This document shows, in pieces, positions 1 through 8,587 of a stretch of 40,967 nucleotides of DNA. Under the pieces are notes generated by a model. That model saw only the letters and a list, made by a program, of their open reading frames with translations, did not search any database and had not been told where the DNA came from. The stretch is taken from positions 1 through 40,967 of the forward strand of contig DFMV01000022.1 in the NCBI GenBank assembly GCA_002375765.1, given 5' to 3'. The position numbers and the translations under genes were made by a program. The DNA is from Rhizobiales bacterium UBA3584 (GTDB lineage: Bacteria; Pseudomonadota; Alphaproteobacteria; Rhizobiales; Devosiaceae). Position 1 is the first letter of the stretch; every line of letters begins with the position of its first letter.

Positions 1-47
1 ACTTCTCAGCAGAAATCAACAGAGGAGCATTTCTTACACCCATCCCG

Positions 48-2234
48 TCATATCCCCAGCAATTCCAGGAGCCGACGCTTGCGGCCCGGATGGGAAAGTC
101 GATCGAGGCCCTTCGCTTCTATCTGACGAATGCGCTCGCGCGTCACGCCGTAGATCTGACCGATTTCCTCGAGGGTCATGTCGGTCTCGCGCCCTATACC
201 AAAGCGCATCCGGATCACATCAGCCTGACGTTCCGGCAGATCAGCTAGTGCTTCTGTCACGATCCTTTCGGTTTCTGCCTGGTCGAAGTCATCCCCTTCT
301 GAAGGCTCGGGCAGCAGGTTGTCCCAGTCGTCAAGGCTTGCGGGATATTCGGCTTCACGCGGGATGCCGCGGAACTGTCTGACCTCGTCGATTGTCCATT
401 CGAGCTCTTCGGCGAGTTCGAGGTCGGAGACGGCGCCACCGACTCGAACGTCCAGCCTCTCCAGGGCGCGATCGAGCTTGGTGATCTTCTCGTTACGATG
501 CACGGGGATGCGGACCGCCGCGCCTTCACCAGCGCGCCATCGCGTGATGGCCTGTCGCATCCAGTAAGTGGCGTAGATGAGGAAGCGATAACCACGTTCG
601 GGATCAAATCGCCTTGTGGCACGCTGCAGACCCATGAACGCCACTTGGAATACGTCCTCTGGATCCTCGCCTTCCTCCACGTTCCGCGAGGCAAACCGCC
701 GCACGTAAGGCAGATGCTCGCGGATTAGGTGCTCGGTAGCGGATTCGGAAATCAGTATTTCGGCTTCCAGCTGACTGGCCTCGGCTTGGCACGCTGGGAA
801 CTGTTCCAGTCTGCGGACCAACTCCTTGTGAAATGCCAGAGAGAGATCCAATGCCTCGAGCGCAGCAAGTGCCTCTCTTCGTCGCTTGCCGTCCATCACC
901 CGGCCAGTAGTGTGCCACGACCTCAGGGTGTCCGCGGCGGCCATTACTTCAGACGTCTCCGCATGGCCCGGGCGTGAAGGAATGATCGTTCTCAGGGAGA
1001 CCGAGCCGGGGTCTCGCGAACCGTCGCGGATGCGGTCCATGACGTCGAGGATTGTTTCGACGGCGGTCTCGGAGGCCAGGATGCCCAGCTTGAGTTCCTG
1101 CTTGGCCCGCATCATGGGCTCCAGCAACTGCAGCTCTTCTGACTTATCCATAACGAAGCGCTGTGTGCCGGGAAGCCGCGTCCGACGCGTAAGGGCTGCC
1201 TCTATCGCTTCAGCAAGGTCATCGGACGATGTGTCCGAGACGGCGTGCCAGAGGTCGGCATCATGCCCCGTCGCCTGAGTGAAATGGAAGCCCGCTGCTT
1301 CCAGGTTGCGCTGGAGATTGATGCGCAGTTCCTCGAGATCACCATTCCCTTCGCAATCGGCAACCAGGCGGTCGATATCGTCGAGGGAGCACTGACCCTT
1401 TGCCAGAATGTCCTCTGCCCAGGTGAAGCAGATGTCTGGGTCGATCGACATCCGCGTGCCGCTCTGGACGACCGCTCGTTTGACCGATTGTCGGCCGCGG
1501 TTGCGGACCTGCAGGAAGTCACTCTCTGCACCGTGATCGGCGGCCGCAGCGGCACTGGAGCCGATGCCCTCTCCGGAAATTGGTGCTTGTGAAAGGTCGA
1601 GATCCCAATCCCCGTCCTCGTCATCCGAAACCACGGGTGACGAACTGACGAGCGCTACGAATGTCCCCGATGCCGTATCGACCGCGCACTGATCGAAGAA
1701 TTCCTCTGGTTCTGCCTCAGCTTCGAAAGTCAGCAGGTCATCCAGTTCTTCGGTCCTATCGGCTGGCTCCGCCTCCTGAATCACGGCGAAACGGTGCTCC
1801 GGAACTGCATCGAGTCCGGTAACGACAGTCTCGACCACAAGTGAACCCTCGCGCTCGCCAACCGTCTCCGTTTCCGTGACCGGAGACCCCGCAACAAGCG
1901 AAGACAGAAGCTGCGCGGCGAGAACGTGACCTTCGGCAACTGCCACATCCGCAGGTGTCTGTCGGTCGTGGTTCAGTGCGCTGAGGTCGGCACCCGACCG
2001 AATGAAGAGGTCGCAAACGGCCAAGTTGCCCATGCGCGCGGCAAGGTGGAGTGGTGTATCTCCCCTCGGGTCGGTCGCGTGGAGGCGAGAAGATGCCGCA
2101 AATTCGGCAAGGCTCTCGTGGTTCCCTTTGGCGATCAGCCGGCTCTCGAAAGGCCCAAGAATATAGCTTTCCGGTTCGCTCGTCGCTTGGTCGCGACTTC
2201 CAAATATGCGGGACAGCCTATCCATGATCTTCAT
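48..2234 (-). CDS. Ankyrin-repeat / sigma-70 fusion protein
   Basis: This 728-residue protein joins two parts rarely found together. Residues about 54-112 form ankyrin-type helices (motifs GDTPLHLAARMGN and RQTPADVAVAEGH). Residues about 507-566 match sigma-70 region 2 (DPERGYRFLIYATYWMRQAI), about 574-625 region 3, and about 660-725 region 4, ending in the helix-turn-helix VTRERIRQIEAKGLDRL. Residues 113-500 are acidic and then helical and match nothing I recognise. The start at 2234 is supported by GGGAGG six bases upstream. It overlaps the end of the WYL regulator gene by 17 bases, so the two are one translationally coupled leftward operon. The sigma core resembles primary or heat-shock sigma factors rather than ECF factors. 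A role as an alternative sigma factor controlled through the ankyrin segment is inferred. The stop lies 48 bases from the window edge, so downstream partners cannot be seen. Confidence 0.9.
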   Translation of the reverse strand: MKIMDRLSRIFGSRDQATSEPESYILGPFESRLIAKGNHESLAEFAASSRLHATDPRGDTPLHLAARMGNLAVCDLFIRSGADLSALNHDRQTPADVAVAEGHVLAAQLLSSLVAGSPVTETETVGEREGSLVVETVVTGLDAVPEHRFAVIQEAEPADRTEELDDLLTFEAEAEPEEFFDQCAVDTASGTFVALVSSSPVVSDDEDGDWDLDLSQAPISGEGIGSSAAAAADHGAESDFLQVRNRGRQSVKRAVVQSGTRMSIDPDICFTWAEDILAKGQCSLDDIDRLVADCEGNGDLEELRINLQRNLEAAGFHFTQATGHDADLWHAVSDTSSDDLAEAIEAALTRRTRLPGTQRFVMDKSEELQLLEPMMRAKQELKLGILASETAVETILDVMDRIRDGSRDPGSVSLRTIIPSRPGHAETSEVMAAADTLRSWHTTGRVMDGKRRREALAALEALDLSLAFHKELVRRLEQFPACQAEASQLEAEILISESATEHLIREHLPYVRRFASRNVEEGEDPEDVFQVAFMGLQRATRRFDPERGYRFLIYATYWMRQAITRWRAGEGAAVRIPVHRNEKITKLDRALERLDVRVGGAVSDLELAEELEWTIDEVRQFRGIPREAEYPASLDDWDNLLPEPSEGDDFDQAETERIVTEALADLPERQADVIRMRFGIGRETDMTLEEIGQIYGVTRERIRQIEAKGLDRLSHPGRKRRLLELLGI

Positions 2235-3078
2235 GAATGGCCTCCCTGTTGAGAAGTACGATCTGCTGGTCTTGTGGCTTCCTCGCGCCAGGATCAGTAT
2301 CGAGGCCGAGACGCCTCAGCGCGTAGTATAGCAGTGCACGTCGAACCTTGATCTTCGCCTTGCCGCCACGCATCCCGTAGTCGAGCGCGATGACCTTTGC
2401 CTGAGTTTCCGACAGTGCGGAGTGGGCCCCGACCTCTAGGGTAACCTCGGTATTCCAGTCGCGGTCGTCCTCCGCAGGCACTTCGCTCTCCCGAGACCCG
2501 CGAATCTCCAGTATCCGCGAGAGCAGGAAGTCCTTGAACGCTTCGTCCATCAGGCAGAACGCACGTGTGTGCCAGCGAAACCCGTCGAACCCGATAGCGT
2601 GCGGAGCGATCCAACGCCAACGCGGCTCCGGACTGGACAGGGACTGGTATTTCACCTCGATCGACTCGGAACGCCGTATGGCGCCCACCACCGACCGGAG
2701 CGTCACCGGGTCGATGCCGCGCACAGGCGTCGGCGCGGAGGCAAAGGGCGGCAGCTCGGCGATCCATGACTCCTCGCGGTCGAGGATACCGTCCGTTACC
2801 GACCGAAGCTGCGCGAGGTAGCGGCTTGGGTCCGGTTCGAGGAATCGGGGCTTGAATGCGGGGCCACGGACGTAAGTCCTCGCGCTCTTGTCGTAGACTA
2901 TGTTGTCGGGTGCGAAGCCGATGTAGCGGTTCAGATCTGTGGACGCCTGGTTAACCGAGACCCCAAATTGTTCCATCACATCGCTGCGGTTCACATGTCC
3001 CTCCCAGAACAGGCGGAACTCTATGAACTCAAGACGTTGCTCGACTCCCCAGCGAAGTTCGGACCTCTCGTTGTCCAC
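2218..3078 (-). CDS. wHTH-WYL transcriptional regulator, BrxR/CapW type
   Basis: The product has 286 residues, the usual size of the BrxR/CapW family of repressors. An N-terminal winged helix (about 10-60, with FGVSVNQASTDLNRYIG) is followed by the family-typical stretch around NIVYDKSARTYV. A WYL-type domain (about 120-195, including KYQSL and the HAIGFDGFRWHTRAFC segment) and a C-terminal WCX-like part follow. Family members bind palindromes upstream of phage-defence or stress operons and are thought to sense a ligand through WYL. The start is GTG at 3076-3078 with AGGGGG five bases upstream. It is the first gene of an operon with the ankyrin-sigma gene, so it most likely represses its own operon. 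The ligand is unknown. The assignment to the family is firm; a link to defence in this window is inference. Confidence 0.88.
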   Translation of the reverse strand: MDNERSELRWGVEQRLEFIEFRLFWEGHVNRSDVMEQFGVSVNQASTDLNRYIGFAPDNIVYDKSARTYVRGPAFKPRFLEPDPSRYLAQLRSVTDGILDREESWIAELPPFASAPTPVRGIDPVTLRSVVGAIRRSESIEVKYQSLSSPEPRWRWIAPHAIGFDGFRWHTRAFCLMDEAFKDFLLSRILEIRGSRESEVPAEDDRDWNTEVTLEVGAHSALSETQAKVIALDYGMRGGKAKIKVRRALLYYALRRLGLDTDPGARKPQDQQIVLLNREAIHEDHG

Positions 3079-3750
3079 CCGGCCCCCTGATGCACATGAT
3101 AACTATGCGCGCCCATTTTCTGGGTCCTCGTGAAGCTAGCCAAGGGATGAAGATCTGGCAATGGTAATGCTTCTCACAGCAGCAACAATCCAAAACCACG
3201 CGAGCAGCGGCTACAAAGGCTGATGGCGAAGCGAAGTACTCGTAACCCCAGCCGGACGCCCGCTGAGGGGGTTCTCCGTGCCGTCATGGTACAAGGTGCT
3301 GGCTGGAAATCAGCGCTCCACACGGGCTTCTCAGAGGGTGGTATCCGGGCGAAGTGGAGCTATAACGGGTTGTTCGATTTTTGCCAACCAACGGCTGGGA
3401 CGCTGGCGCTAACCCCGGACGGTGGTCCTGACGTCGTTCATGGTTGCGATCGAGATCGCAGTGCATCCCTCAAGAGGTGGGCGGTGTGGCTAGAGGCCAC
3501 ATTCCCTTGATACCTGCTGAAACAGGGCCAGCGTTTTTGACCCGACAAGGGTTCCCAAGCCCGCAGAGCTGAGCATCGACGTTAGGGGATTCACGTGTCT
3601 TCCTGTTCGAAGACCCACTCTCCAACCTTCTGTCAGCCGCGTAGGCGGCAGGTAATGTGTCGATGCTCAGCAAATGGACCATGATGCGCTCGGAAAAATA
3701 TATCGTATCAGTATCTGGTGTAACTTGATTCAAAATCAGCGCACAAACAG

Positions 3751-3783
3751 CGGACACGTCACGAACGGGACCGGACGTGTCCG
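3751..3783. repeat. 10-bp inverted repeat, possible operator or hairpin
   Basis: CGGACACGTC (3751-3760) is perfectly complementary to GACGTGTCCG (3774-3783), with a 13-base spacer. No T tract follows on either strand, so a terminator is unlikely. An operator for a dimeric regulator is possible. A related 10-base palindrome, GGACATGTCC, occurs at 7491-7500. Confidence 0.5.
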
Positions 3784-3986
3784 TGTAAAACGTCCTCTGA
3801 GAGCGGCGTGGAGAGCCCTTGTCGAGGCTGGATGATCCTCGAGCCATGTCGGTGAATGAAGGTGTCTGAGAGGTGACGCAAACAGCTTTCGCGGCGAAAG
3901 CCGGAGTAGGGTGCTTACCTCCGGTCGCGGCCATGGATTTGCCCCTCACGCCTCACTTCTTTCGTGGCAGAGGGCTCGAGCGGAGC

Positions 3987-4035
3987 GTATCGTTCATCCT
4001 ATAAAGCAATGACCCGTTTATATGCGAAACGATAC
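3987..4035. repeat. Imperfect inverted-repeat element, copy 1
   Basis: Arms GTATCGTT and AACGATAC close a 49-base unit whose centre is AT-rich (TATAAA near the left arm, TTTATAT near the right). The same layout recurs at 4148-4197. The repeated spacing of about 161 bases, the conserved arms and the conserved AT boxes argue against chance. Paired operators or a small non-autonomous repeat are both possible. Confidence 0.55.
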
Positions 4036-4147
4036 ATATGTTCGACCGACAGACGCTTGGAAGGCGTAGCGCGACGAAACGCGGATAAAGACTTCCGAGC
4101 TCTGCAGCAACTGATGGCCGTGTCACGCAAGTCCCCATGAACGAAGC

Positions 4148-4197
4148 GTATCGTTCAGCCTATAAAAAGGAGGCCACATTTATATTCGAAACGGTAC
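4148..4197. repeat. Imperfect inverted-repeat element, copy 2
   Basis: This second copy has arms GTATCGTT and AACGGTAC and a 50-base span, one base longer than copy 1. It shares the left half (GCGTATCGTTC, then CCTATAAA) and the right half (TTATAT, then CGAAACG) with copy 1, while the centre differs (AAGGAGGCCACA here). Confidence 0.55.
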
Positions 4198-4354
4198 GCA
4201 TGAACGGCAACTCCCAGACGGGCAGGAGGGCGGATGCAGACGTCGAAGGGAATGACTACGCCTATGGCCGTCTTACCCTCTGTCGATCGTACCGACTTTT
4301 CTCGCGTCGATTGGTTCATCGGCCTTCTGATGCCATGACGCACGTCGCTGGTTC

Positions 4355-5854
4355 TCAGTCGTCGTCGGGGGGCATGATGTACCCGTAGATGTCGTCGTGC
4401 ATGGCATCGCTGAAGTCATCATCCCAGTCTGGCTCGGCGTCGGTGTGAAACCGGTCATCAGCTTCCTGTTGTCGATCGGATCCAGGCGAATCGACGTTAC
4501 CCGACCCGAAGATGACAGGTTCCAGGTCATCATCGTCATAGCCGGCATAGTCCGCATCGGTATCAGCATCGGAAAAGCAACGAAGCACCTCTTCTGGCGT
4601 CGCTTCTGAATCGATGGTGCGGAGGCGGGCATCTAGTGAGTGCAACGATCGGGTCGGAAGGTTTCCCTCTTGGATGCGATGACGATACTGGCTGACCGCT
4701 AGCCAGCGGCTCAAGGCCTCGTCGGCAGTGCTCATCTCGGCTAAGCTGGAGCAGAGATCGAACACCCTGTTGATTGCATCTCTGTCCGGCCTGGAGCGTA
4801 TCCAGGGCACGACTCTCTCCAGATTGACAACGTCATGATTCTGCAGGCGAAACAGCCCATTGAGAGCAGTGAGTAGCGCACCGTGATCCTTGATCACCAG
4901 TTCCGAATTGCCCCCAAGAGCGGCGGTCGCCATCAGAAAGGTGCGCCACTGAAGTAGGTCGGGCGTTCCCATCATGACATGCAACACCGACGCCAAGTCG
5001 CGCATCACAGGATCGCGTAACGGAACTGCGTGCCCCGGAAGCAGATAGTGAAGCTGGCAGACGCGGTTGATGCCGCGCCGATCCAGTCGCTCTTGCTCGA
5101 GCTTGCGGGCCCATTCCAGCAGTTCTGCCTTCGTCGACTTGCGGCCCCGCGAGACCACAAGCCATGGCATCGAATCGGGCGCGGCCGGCGAGTCCGTCAT
5201 CATGATCTGAATGTTGAGTGGCCGAGCGTTGACTTCGGCTATAATGTCGTTCAGCGCGTCAAAGTCATGCCCGAACCCTTCGGGCCAAGCGTAGCGGCAC
5301 AGATCCCGAGCACCAACGAGGCGCTTGCAATCATTGGGCAGGGCTACATCGATGCATCCGACAAGCCGTTTCCCAGGGGTCGACAGCTGGGACATCTGCT
5401 TTTGCCGTGCCGGTTGAACGCCTGCGGCTCTCAGGGTTCGTTGGACGGTCATGTCGGCAACGCCGAATTCCTTGGCCAGGGCGCGAATGGATGGCGCGGG
5501 GTTCTGCGAAAAGTAGCGGCGCACGATCTCGGCGTTGCGCGCCTGCTTGTCGGCACGGTCTGACTTTGGCGGCTGTCTGCCGAAGTTCGGATCGAAGTTG
5601 TTCTTGACGGTGCGGCATAGCCGGTCGACAATATAGTTCATTTGGTCTGCGTAGGGGATCAAGCCCATTTTGATAGCGTGGGCGCTGCCCCTCGAATGAG
5701 CGTATAGGCGCAATTGCCGAAGGCTCGCACCGCCGCCATATTTGCGCATCAACGCGTTGCAGTCGGCGATGATCGCTTTGCACAGTGCGATGTACTGTCC
5801 GCGTTCGTATTTTTTCCACCGGGGGGCAGGAGGCTTGGTATTGGCCTTGATCAA
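4355..5854 (-). CDS. Uncharacterised helix-turn-helix protein, acidic C-terminus
   Basis: I do not recognise this 499-residue protein. A helix-turn-helix of the resolvase/Hin type is visible at about 122-146 (SIRALAKEFGVADMTVQRTL), preceded by a basic N-terminal region with FGRQPPKSDRADKQ. The middle (150-420) is mostly helical with no catalytic signature I can name. The last 75 residues are strongly acidic (ADYAGYDDDDLEPV, then DWDDDFSDAM). The start is TTG at 5852-5854 with GGAG about nine bases upstream; a later ATG is possible. There are no membrane segments or signal peptide, so it is cytoplasmic. The DNA-binding motif resembles recombinase or plasmid accessory proteins, but no recombinase active site is seen. 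Confidence 0.75.
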   Translation of the reverse strand: MIKANTKPPAPRWKKYERGQYIALCKAIIADCNALMRKYGGGASLRQLRLYAHSRGSAHAIKMGLIPYADQMNYIVDRLCRTVKNNFDPNFGRQPPKSDRADKQARNAEIVRRYFSQNPAPSIRALAKEFGVADMTVQRTLRAAGVQPARQKQMSQLSTPGKRLVGCIDVALPNDCKRLVGARDLCRYAWPEGFGHDFDALNDIIAEVNARPLNIQIMMTDSPAAPDSMPWLVVSRGRKSTKAELLEWARKLEQERLDRRGINRVCQLHYLLPGHAVPLRDPVMRDLASVLHVMMGTPDLLQWRTFLMATAALGGNSELVIKDHGALLTALNGLFRLQNHDVVNLERVVPWIRSRPDRDAINRVFDLCSSLAEMSTADEALSRWLAVSQYRHRIQEGNLPTRSLHSLDARLRTIDSEATPEEVLRCFSDADTDADYAGYDDDDLEPVIFGSGNVDSPGSDRQQEADDRFHTDAEPDWDDDFSDAMHDDIYGYIMPPDDD

Positions 5855-5869
5855 GAGTCGTTGCTCCAG

Positions 5870-6160
5870 TCAGTCACATTGAAAAAGTCTCCCGCAACAG
5901 CGCCCAGGGATGGGCAAACCGTTCTCGACCGGAAGGCGGGCGCTGAAATCGAAATCGGCCCAGATCGCTTCGTCCGTGGCGCGTCCACGACGCAGAAGAA
6001 GCTGCGCGGTGCCGGCATTCGATGAAAGAAACTTGGAACCTCTGGCGGCCTGCTGACTCTCCCGGATGGCCGAAACGAGGGCCTGCCTGTTTTTCGCTGC
6101 TGTCAACTTGCTGTTGCACTCCAAGTTCGCTCCGAGGCAATGAAGGGGTCCGCTGACCAT
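5870..6160 (-). CDS. Possible small hypothetical protein
   Basis: An open frame of 96 residues ends 15 bases before the TTG start of the helix-turn-helix protein gene and runs in the same direction, so it could be the first gene of that operon. The central part (KNRQALVSAIRESQQAARG) reads like a real helical protein. No clear ribosome binding site supports the ATG at 6160 and I recognise no family. It may be non-coding leader sequence. Confidence 0.35.
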   Translation of the reverse strand: MVSGPLHCLGANLECNSKLTAAKNRQALVSAIRESQQAARGSKFLSSNAGTAQLLLRRGRATDEAIWADFDFSARLPVENGLPIPGRCCGRLFQCD

Positions 6161-6211
6161 TGAACTGCGGCCCCGGGTTGAGCGATCATCGACCCGGAGC
6201 CCGGCGATGAA

Positions 6212-6514
6212 TTAGTTCTGGAAGAGGGGCTCACCATCGCCGAGTTGGTGATGCGCAGCGATTGCCATGTTCCGATCGATGACCTTGACAGCGTCCCAGC
6301 TCACGGCGGCGGGTGATTCCTCACCCGCGGCGACCCGTTGCAAGCGCGCGGCTCCCTTGATGACCAGGTAAGATACTCCCGTTTCGGAGGCGTCGTCGCG
6401 CCAGACCGCGATCGCCACGTCGACGGCATCAATGATCTCGGCCACGGGCGTGGTTGTTCCGTCCATCTTCGCTTCGTTTGCGTTTGCCCTCTCCACCATT
6501 TCTTCCACGTGCAT
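6212..6514 (-). CDS. Small hypothetical protein (100 aa)
   Basis: The ATG at 6512-6514 is chosen over a longer in-frame start because AAAGGAGA lies just upstream with good spacing. The product is soluble and acidic, with an amphipathic N-terminus (MHVEEMVERANANEAKMDG) and a central segment around DAVDVAIAVWRDDASETGV. I recognise no family. The gene is alone, and a perfect palindrome (6531-6545) lies directly upstream between the start and a likely promoter, suggesting dedicated repression, perhaps by the neighbouring MarR-like protein. Confidence 0.7.
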   Translation of the reverse strand: MHVEEMVERANANEAKMDGTTTPVAEIIDAVDVAIAVWRDDASETGVSYLVIKGAARLQRVAAGEESPAAVSWDAVKVIDRNMAIAAHHQLGDGEPLFQN

Positions 6515-6530
6515 CGATTTCTCCTTTCGT

Positions 6531-6545
6531 GCTGATTTTATCAGC
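6531..6545. promoter_or_regulatory. Palindromic operator GCTGAT-TTT-ATCAGC
   Basis: A perfect 6+3+6 palindrome sits 17 bases upstream of the start of the 100-residue protein gene. On the coding strand it follows an AT-rich stretch (TATGTTATAA) that could be a -10 box, so a bound protein would block transcription. The regulator is not identified; the MarR-like gene at 6804 is the nearest candidate. Confidence 0.55.
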
Positions 6546-6803
6546 TTATAACATACTATGGCATAAGTGAATAGATGTGGACGACACATGGCGTTTTATC
6601 GTTACTTCTCAGTTAATGACCGCTGGTCCGGTCTGGGCGGAATCTCTTGAACTTAGGGGAGAACCGAGGGACTCAGGCTATGCTGTCAGGCGTGGTCGAC
6701 TGTGCGTAGCCAGCAACCATGATCCTTGTACTCCCACAAAGAACGAGATAATTGTCGCTGATAGCATGACAGAGTCAACGTTGGCGAATGGTCGCGGAGG
6801 AGC

Positions 6804-7199
6804 ATGGGACAGTTTCGAGATCAGTTCCTTGGATCAGGGGATGGAATCACCGCGCTGGACGCCCACCAGTTCATGCTTGATCATGTGCGGCGGCAATTCC
6901 CGTTGATGACGGTCGGAACGCTTTCGACCTTTTTATTTATCGGCAGACGTTGGAGAGGCGAACCCACTACCCCCACAGAGATAGCAGAGCGCAAGGGGAT
7001 ACCTTTACCGACGGTCTTCCGGCAATGCGATCAGCTTTCGCGAGGCGTGGCTGGACGCAATGCCATGGGGCTCATTGAAAAGGTTCCATCGGCCAAAGAT
7101 GGGCGTGCACGGGCCCTTCGTCCCACCCTCAAGGGCATACAACTGCTGATCGAGATCAATGATATTCTCACTCCCTCCGATAATGAGGAAGTCGGGTAA
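6804..7199 (+). CDS. MarR-like winged-helix regulator
   Basis: The product has 131 residues and the size and layout of MarR proteins. A helical N-terminus is followed by a winged helix at about 55-105 (TTPTEIAERKGIPLPTVFRQCDQL, then a wing around VPSAKDGRARALRPTLKG, the usual position of the DxR motif of this family). GGAGGAGC just upstream supports the ATG at 6804. Such proteins are dimeric repressors that release DNA on binding small aromatic or oxidising molecules. It is divergent from the small gene at 6212 across about 290 bases holding a palindrome, so control of that gene and of itself is plausible. Confidence 0.75.
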   Translation: MGQFRDQFLGSGDGITALDAHQFMLDHVRRQFPLMTVGTLSTFLFIGRRWRGEPTTPTEIAERKGIPLPTVFRQCDQLSRGVAGRNAMGLIEKVPSAKDGRARALRPTLKGIQLLIEINDILTPSDNEEVG

Positions 7200-7812
7200 C
7201 TCACCACCGGCAAGACGTTTGGGCGGAGGTGAAATGTACATTTTCAATCCTTCGAGCCGCTCAAGCAGCGACGGTGAGGTGAGGCCTTTGCCTCTGGCTC
7301 AGCGCCCGCTAGCCAGCCTTTCAGCTAAGCAGGTGGCGACGCTGGATTTACGCTCTTTGTAGTGGGTTCCCGCCATTGTCAGGGAGGTTCCCATCTGATG
7401 ATGGCATGTGCAAATCTAAACCGCTTCAACCGTGTTAGGGTCCGGCGATTGCTGACCGATCGAGGGCAGCCGATAGTTGCATATCCGTTCGGACATGTCC
7501 TGATCAGGTAACGGGGGTGTCGGCCCGCTCACCTCCGACGTGTCACACTGTATCGGGGTGACGTTCCGTTAACGTTTCGGCCCGTCGCAAGAGGGTATTC
7601 GAGGATGCTCTGCTCTTGGCGGAACGGACCGAGATCTGAACATGGAGCGGTCATTCACTCACAACGGATGACCGCTTCATGCAGCTGGTTCTTCGTTCAC
7701 GATATCAGCAACGGGGTGGAGAGCGGACAGGCAGCTTTTTCCGCGCGGTTGACCATTGAGCGGCCGAAGCATCGACCGTCAACGTTTAATAGGCTGCACA
7801 TCTCTCTTTCGC
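7200..7812. other. Non-coding or degenerate stretch before IS21 remnant
   Basis: About 600 bases show no supportable gene. GGACATGTCC at 7491-7500 is a perfect palindrome. The right part, just before the istB fragment, may be the breakpoint of the truncated insertion sequence. I see nothing else. Confidence 0.4.
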
Positions 7813-8115
7813 ATGGCGAGCAGCAAGGTGGCCGGCTACAAACTCCTGATCATCGACGAACTGGGCTTCGTTCCCCTGTCGAAAACCGGAGCCGAGTTGC
7901 TGTTCGAATTGATCTCCCAGCGTTACGAGCGCGGCTCCACGCTGATCACCAGCAATCTGCCCTTCGATGAATGGACCGAGACGTTCGGGTCCGAGCGTCT
8001 CACCGGCGCGCTCCTCGACCGGCTGACCCACCACGTCAGCATCCTCAAGATGAATGGTGACAGTTATCGCCTCGCGCAAAGCCGGGCCCGAAAAACCGCC
8101 AACCCTCATCAGTAA
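7813..8115 (+). pseudogene. istB: IS21-family istB helper ATPase, C-terminal fragment
   Basis: About 100 residues match the C-terminal third of IstB. The Walker B strand LLIIDELGFVPL is followed by the conserved GAELLFELISQRYERGST, ITSNLPFDEW and LLDRLTHHVSIL segments. The Walker A half, normally about 150 residues upstream, is missing, so the gene cannot make an active ATPase. IstB loads IstA onto target DNA in IS21 transposition. The fragment reads rightward and is followed by the element's right end (8184-8236). It lies on the outer-left side of the alcohol-oxidation island. The istA half of a same-oriented element lies 18.7 kb away at 26866. Confidence 0.85.
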
Positions 8116-8236
8116 GATCGCCGACGTTGCAAGCGGGAAACTCTGGTCGGGCTACGCCCTCCCGACGTTCCCCGCTTGCAGCCAAGTGGACTACTTTTGC
8201 GCCGCCCAATGGCCGACTTTTACTCCGCCGTTGACA
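8116..8236 (+). mobile_element. IS21-family right end
   Basis: Downstream of the istB stop is a sequence typical of IS21 ends, with two subterminal repeats. AAGTGGACTACTTTTGCG lies at 8184-8201 and GGCCGACTTTTACTCCGCC at 8211-8229, ending in GTTGACA at 8230-8236. The first is the inverse of CGCAAAAGTCGTCCACTT at 26803-26820, the left end of the other remnant, with 17 of 18 bases matching. The element's left part is missing here. Confidence 0.75.
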
Positions 8237-8587
8237 CTCGAACTCGTCAGTTTCCCCAACCAGCGGACGTCAGCGCCTGTGAACTCGCGGTTAGCACTCC
8301 TGGGCGGGACTCATCCTGTTGCTTGGTCATCCTCGATCACCGTCAACAACGGCCTTCAAGCGAGAGAGGCCGCGCTAGGCGGCGCTGGCGTGGCGATCTT
8401 GCCCAAGTTCCTGACGGTCAATGACGAATATAATGGGCAGCTTGTGGAGCTCCAGAGTACGGAAAAGTCGCCTGAAATGGAAATCCATATGCTTCACCCT
8501 TATACCCGCGACCTGCCGCAGCGCGTGCGGGAGTTTATGGATTTTTCCATCGGCTATTGGCGTGAAAAGGGACTGGTTGAAGAATAA
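8237..8587 (+). pseudogene. LysR-type regulator, C-terminal fragment
   Basis: The frame ending at 8587 matches the last third of a LysR substrate-binding domain. LLGGTHPVAWS is followed by the diagnostic AREAALGGAGVAILPKFL and an amphipathic end (RVREFMDFSIGYWREKGL). The DNA-binding N-terminus and most of the effector domain are absent, and the sequence begins at the IS21 end. It was therefore probably cut when the insertion sequence arrived or during a later deletion. Some internal residues between the two conserved segments also seem shortened. It is not expected to be functional. Confidence 0.75.

Larger units (their letters stand above)
3079..4354. other. Gene-poor region upstream of the WYL operon
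   Basis: About 1.3 kb lies between the WYL gene and the convergent end of the next gene. Several short open frames exist on both strands, but none has a convincing ribosome binding site, family resemblance or consistent composition. The stretch does hold structured sequence: a 10-base inverted repeat at 3751-3783 and two copies of a 49-50-base imperfect element at 3987-4035 and 4148-4197, both listed separately. It may be a control region, the remnant of lost genes, or host a small RNA. I cannot tell which. Confidence 0.5.

Noticed and set aside
3223..3949. Two short frames in the gene-poor region
   Set aside because: No ribosome binding site, no recognisable domain, and composition unlike neighbouring genes; the inverted repeats lie inside one of them.
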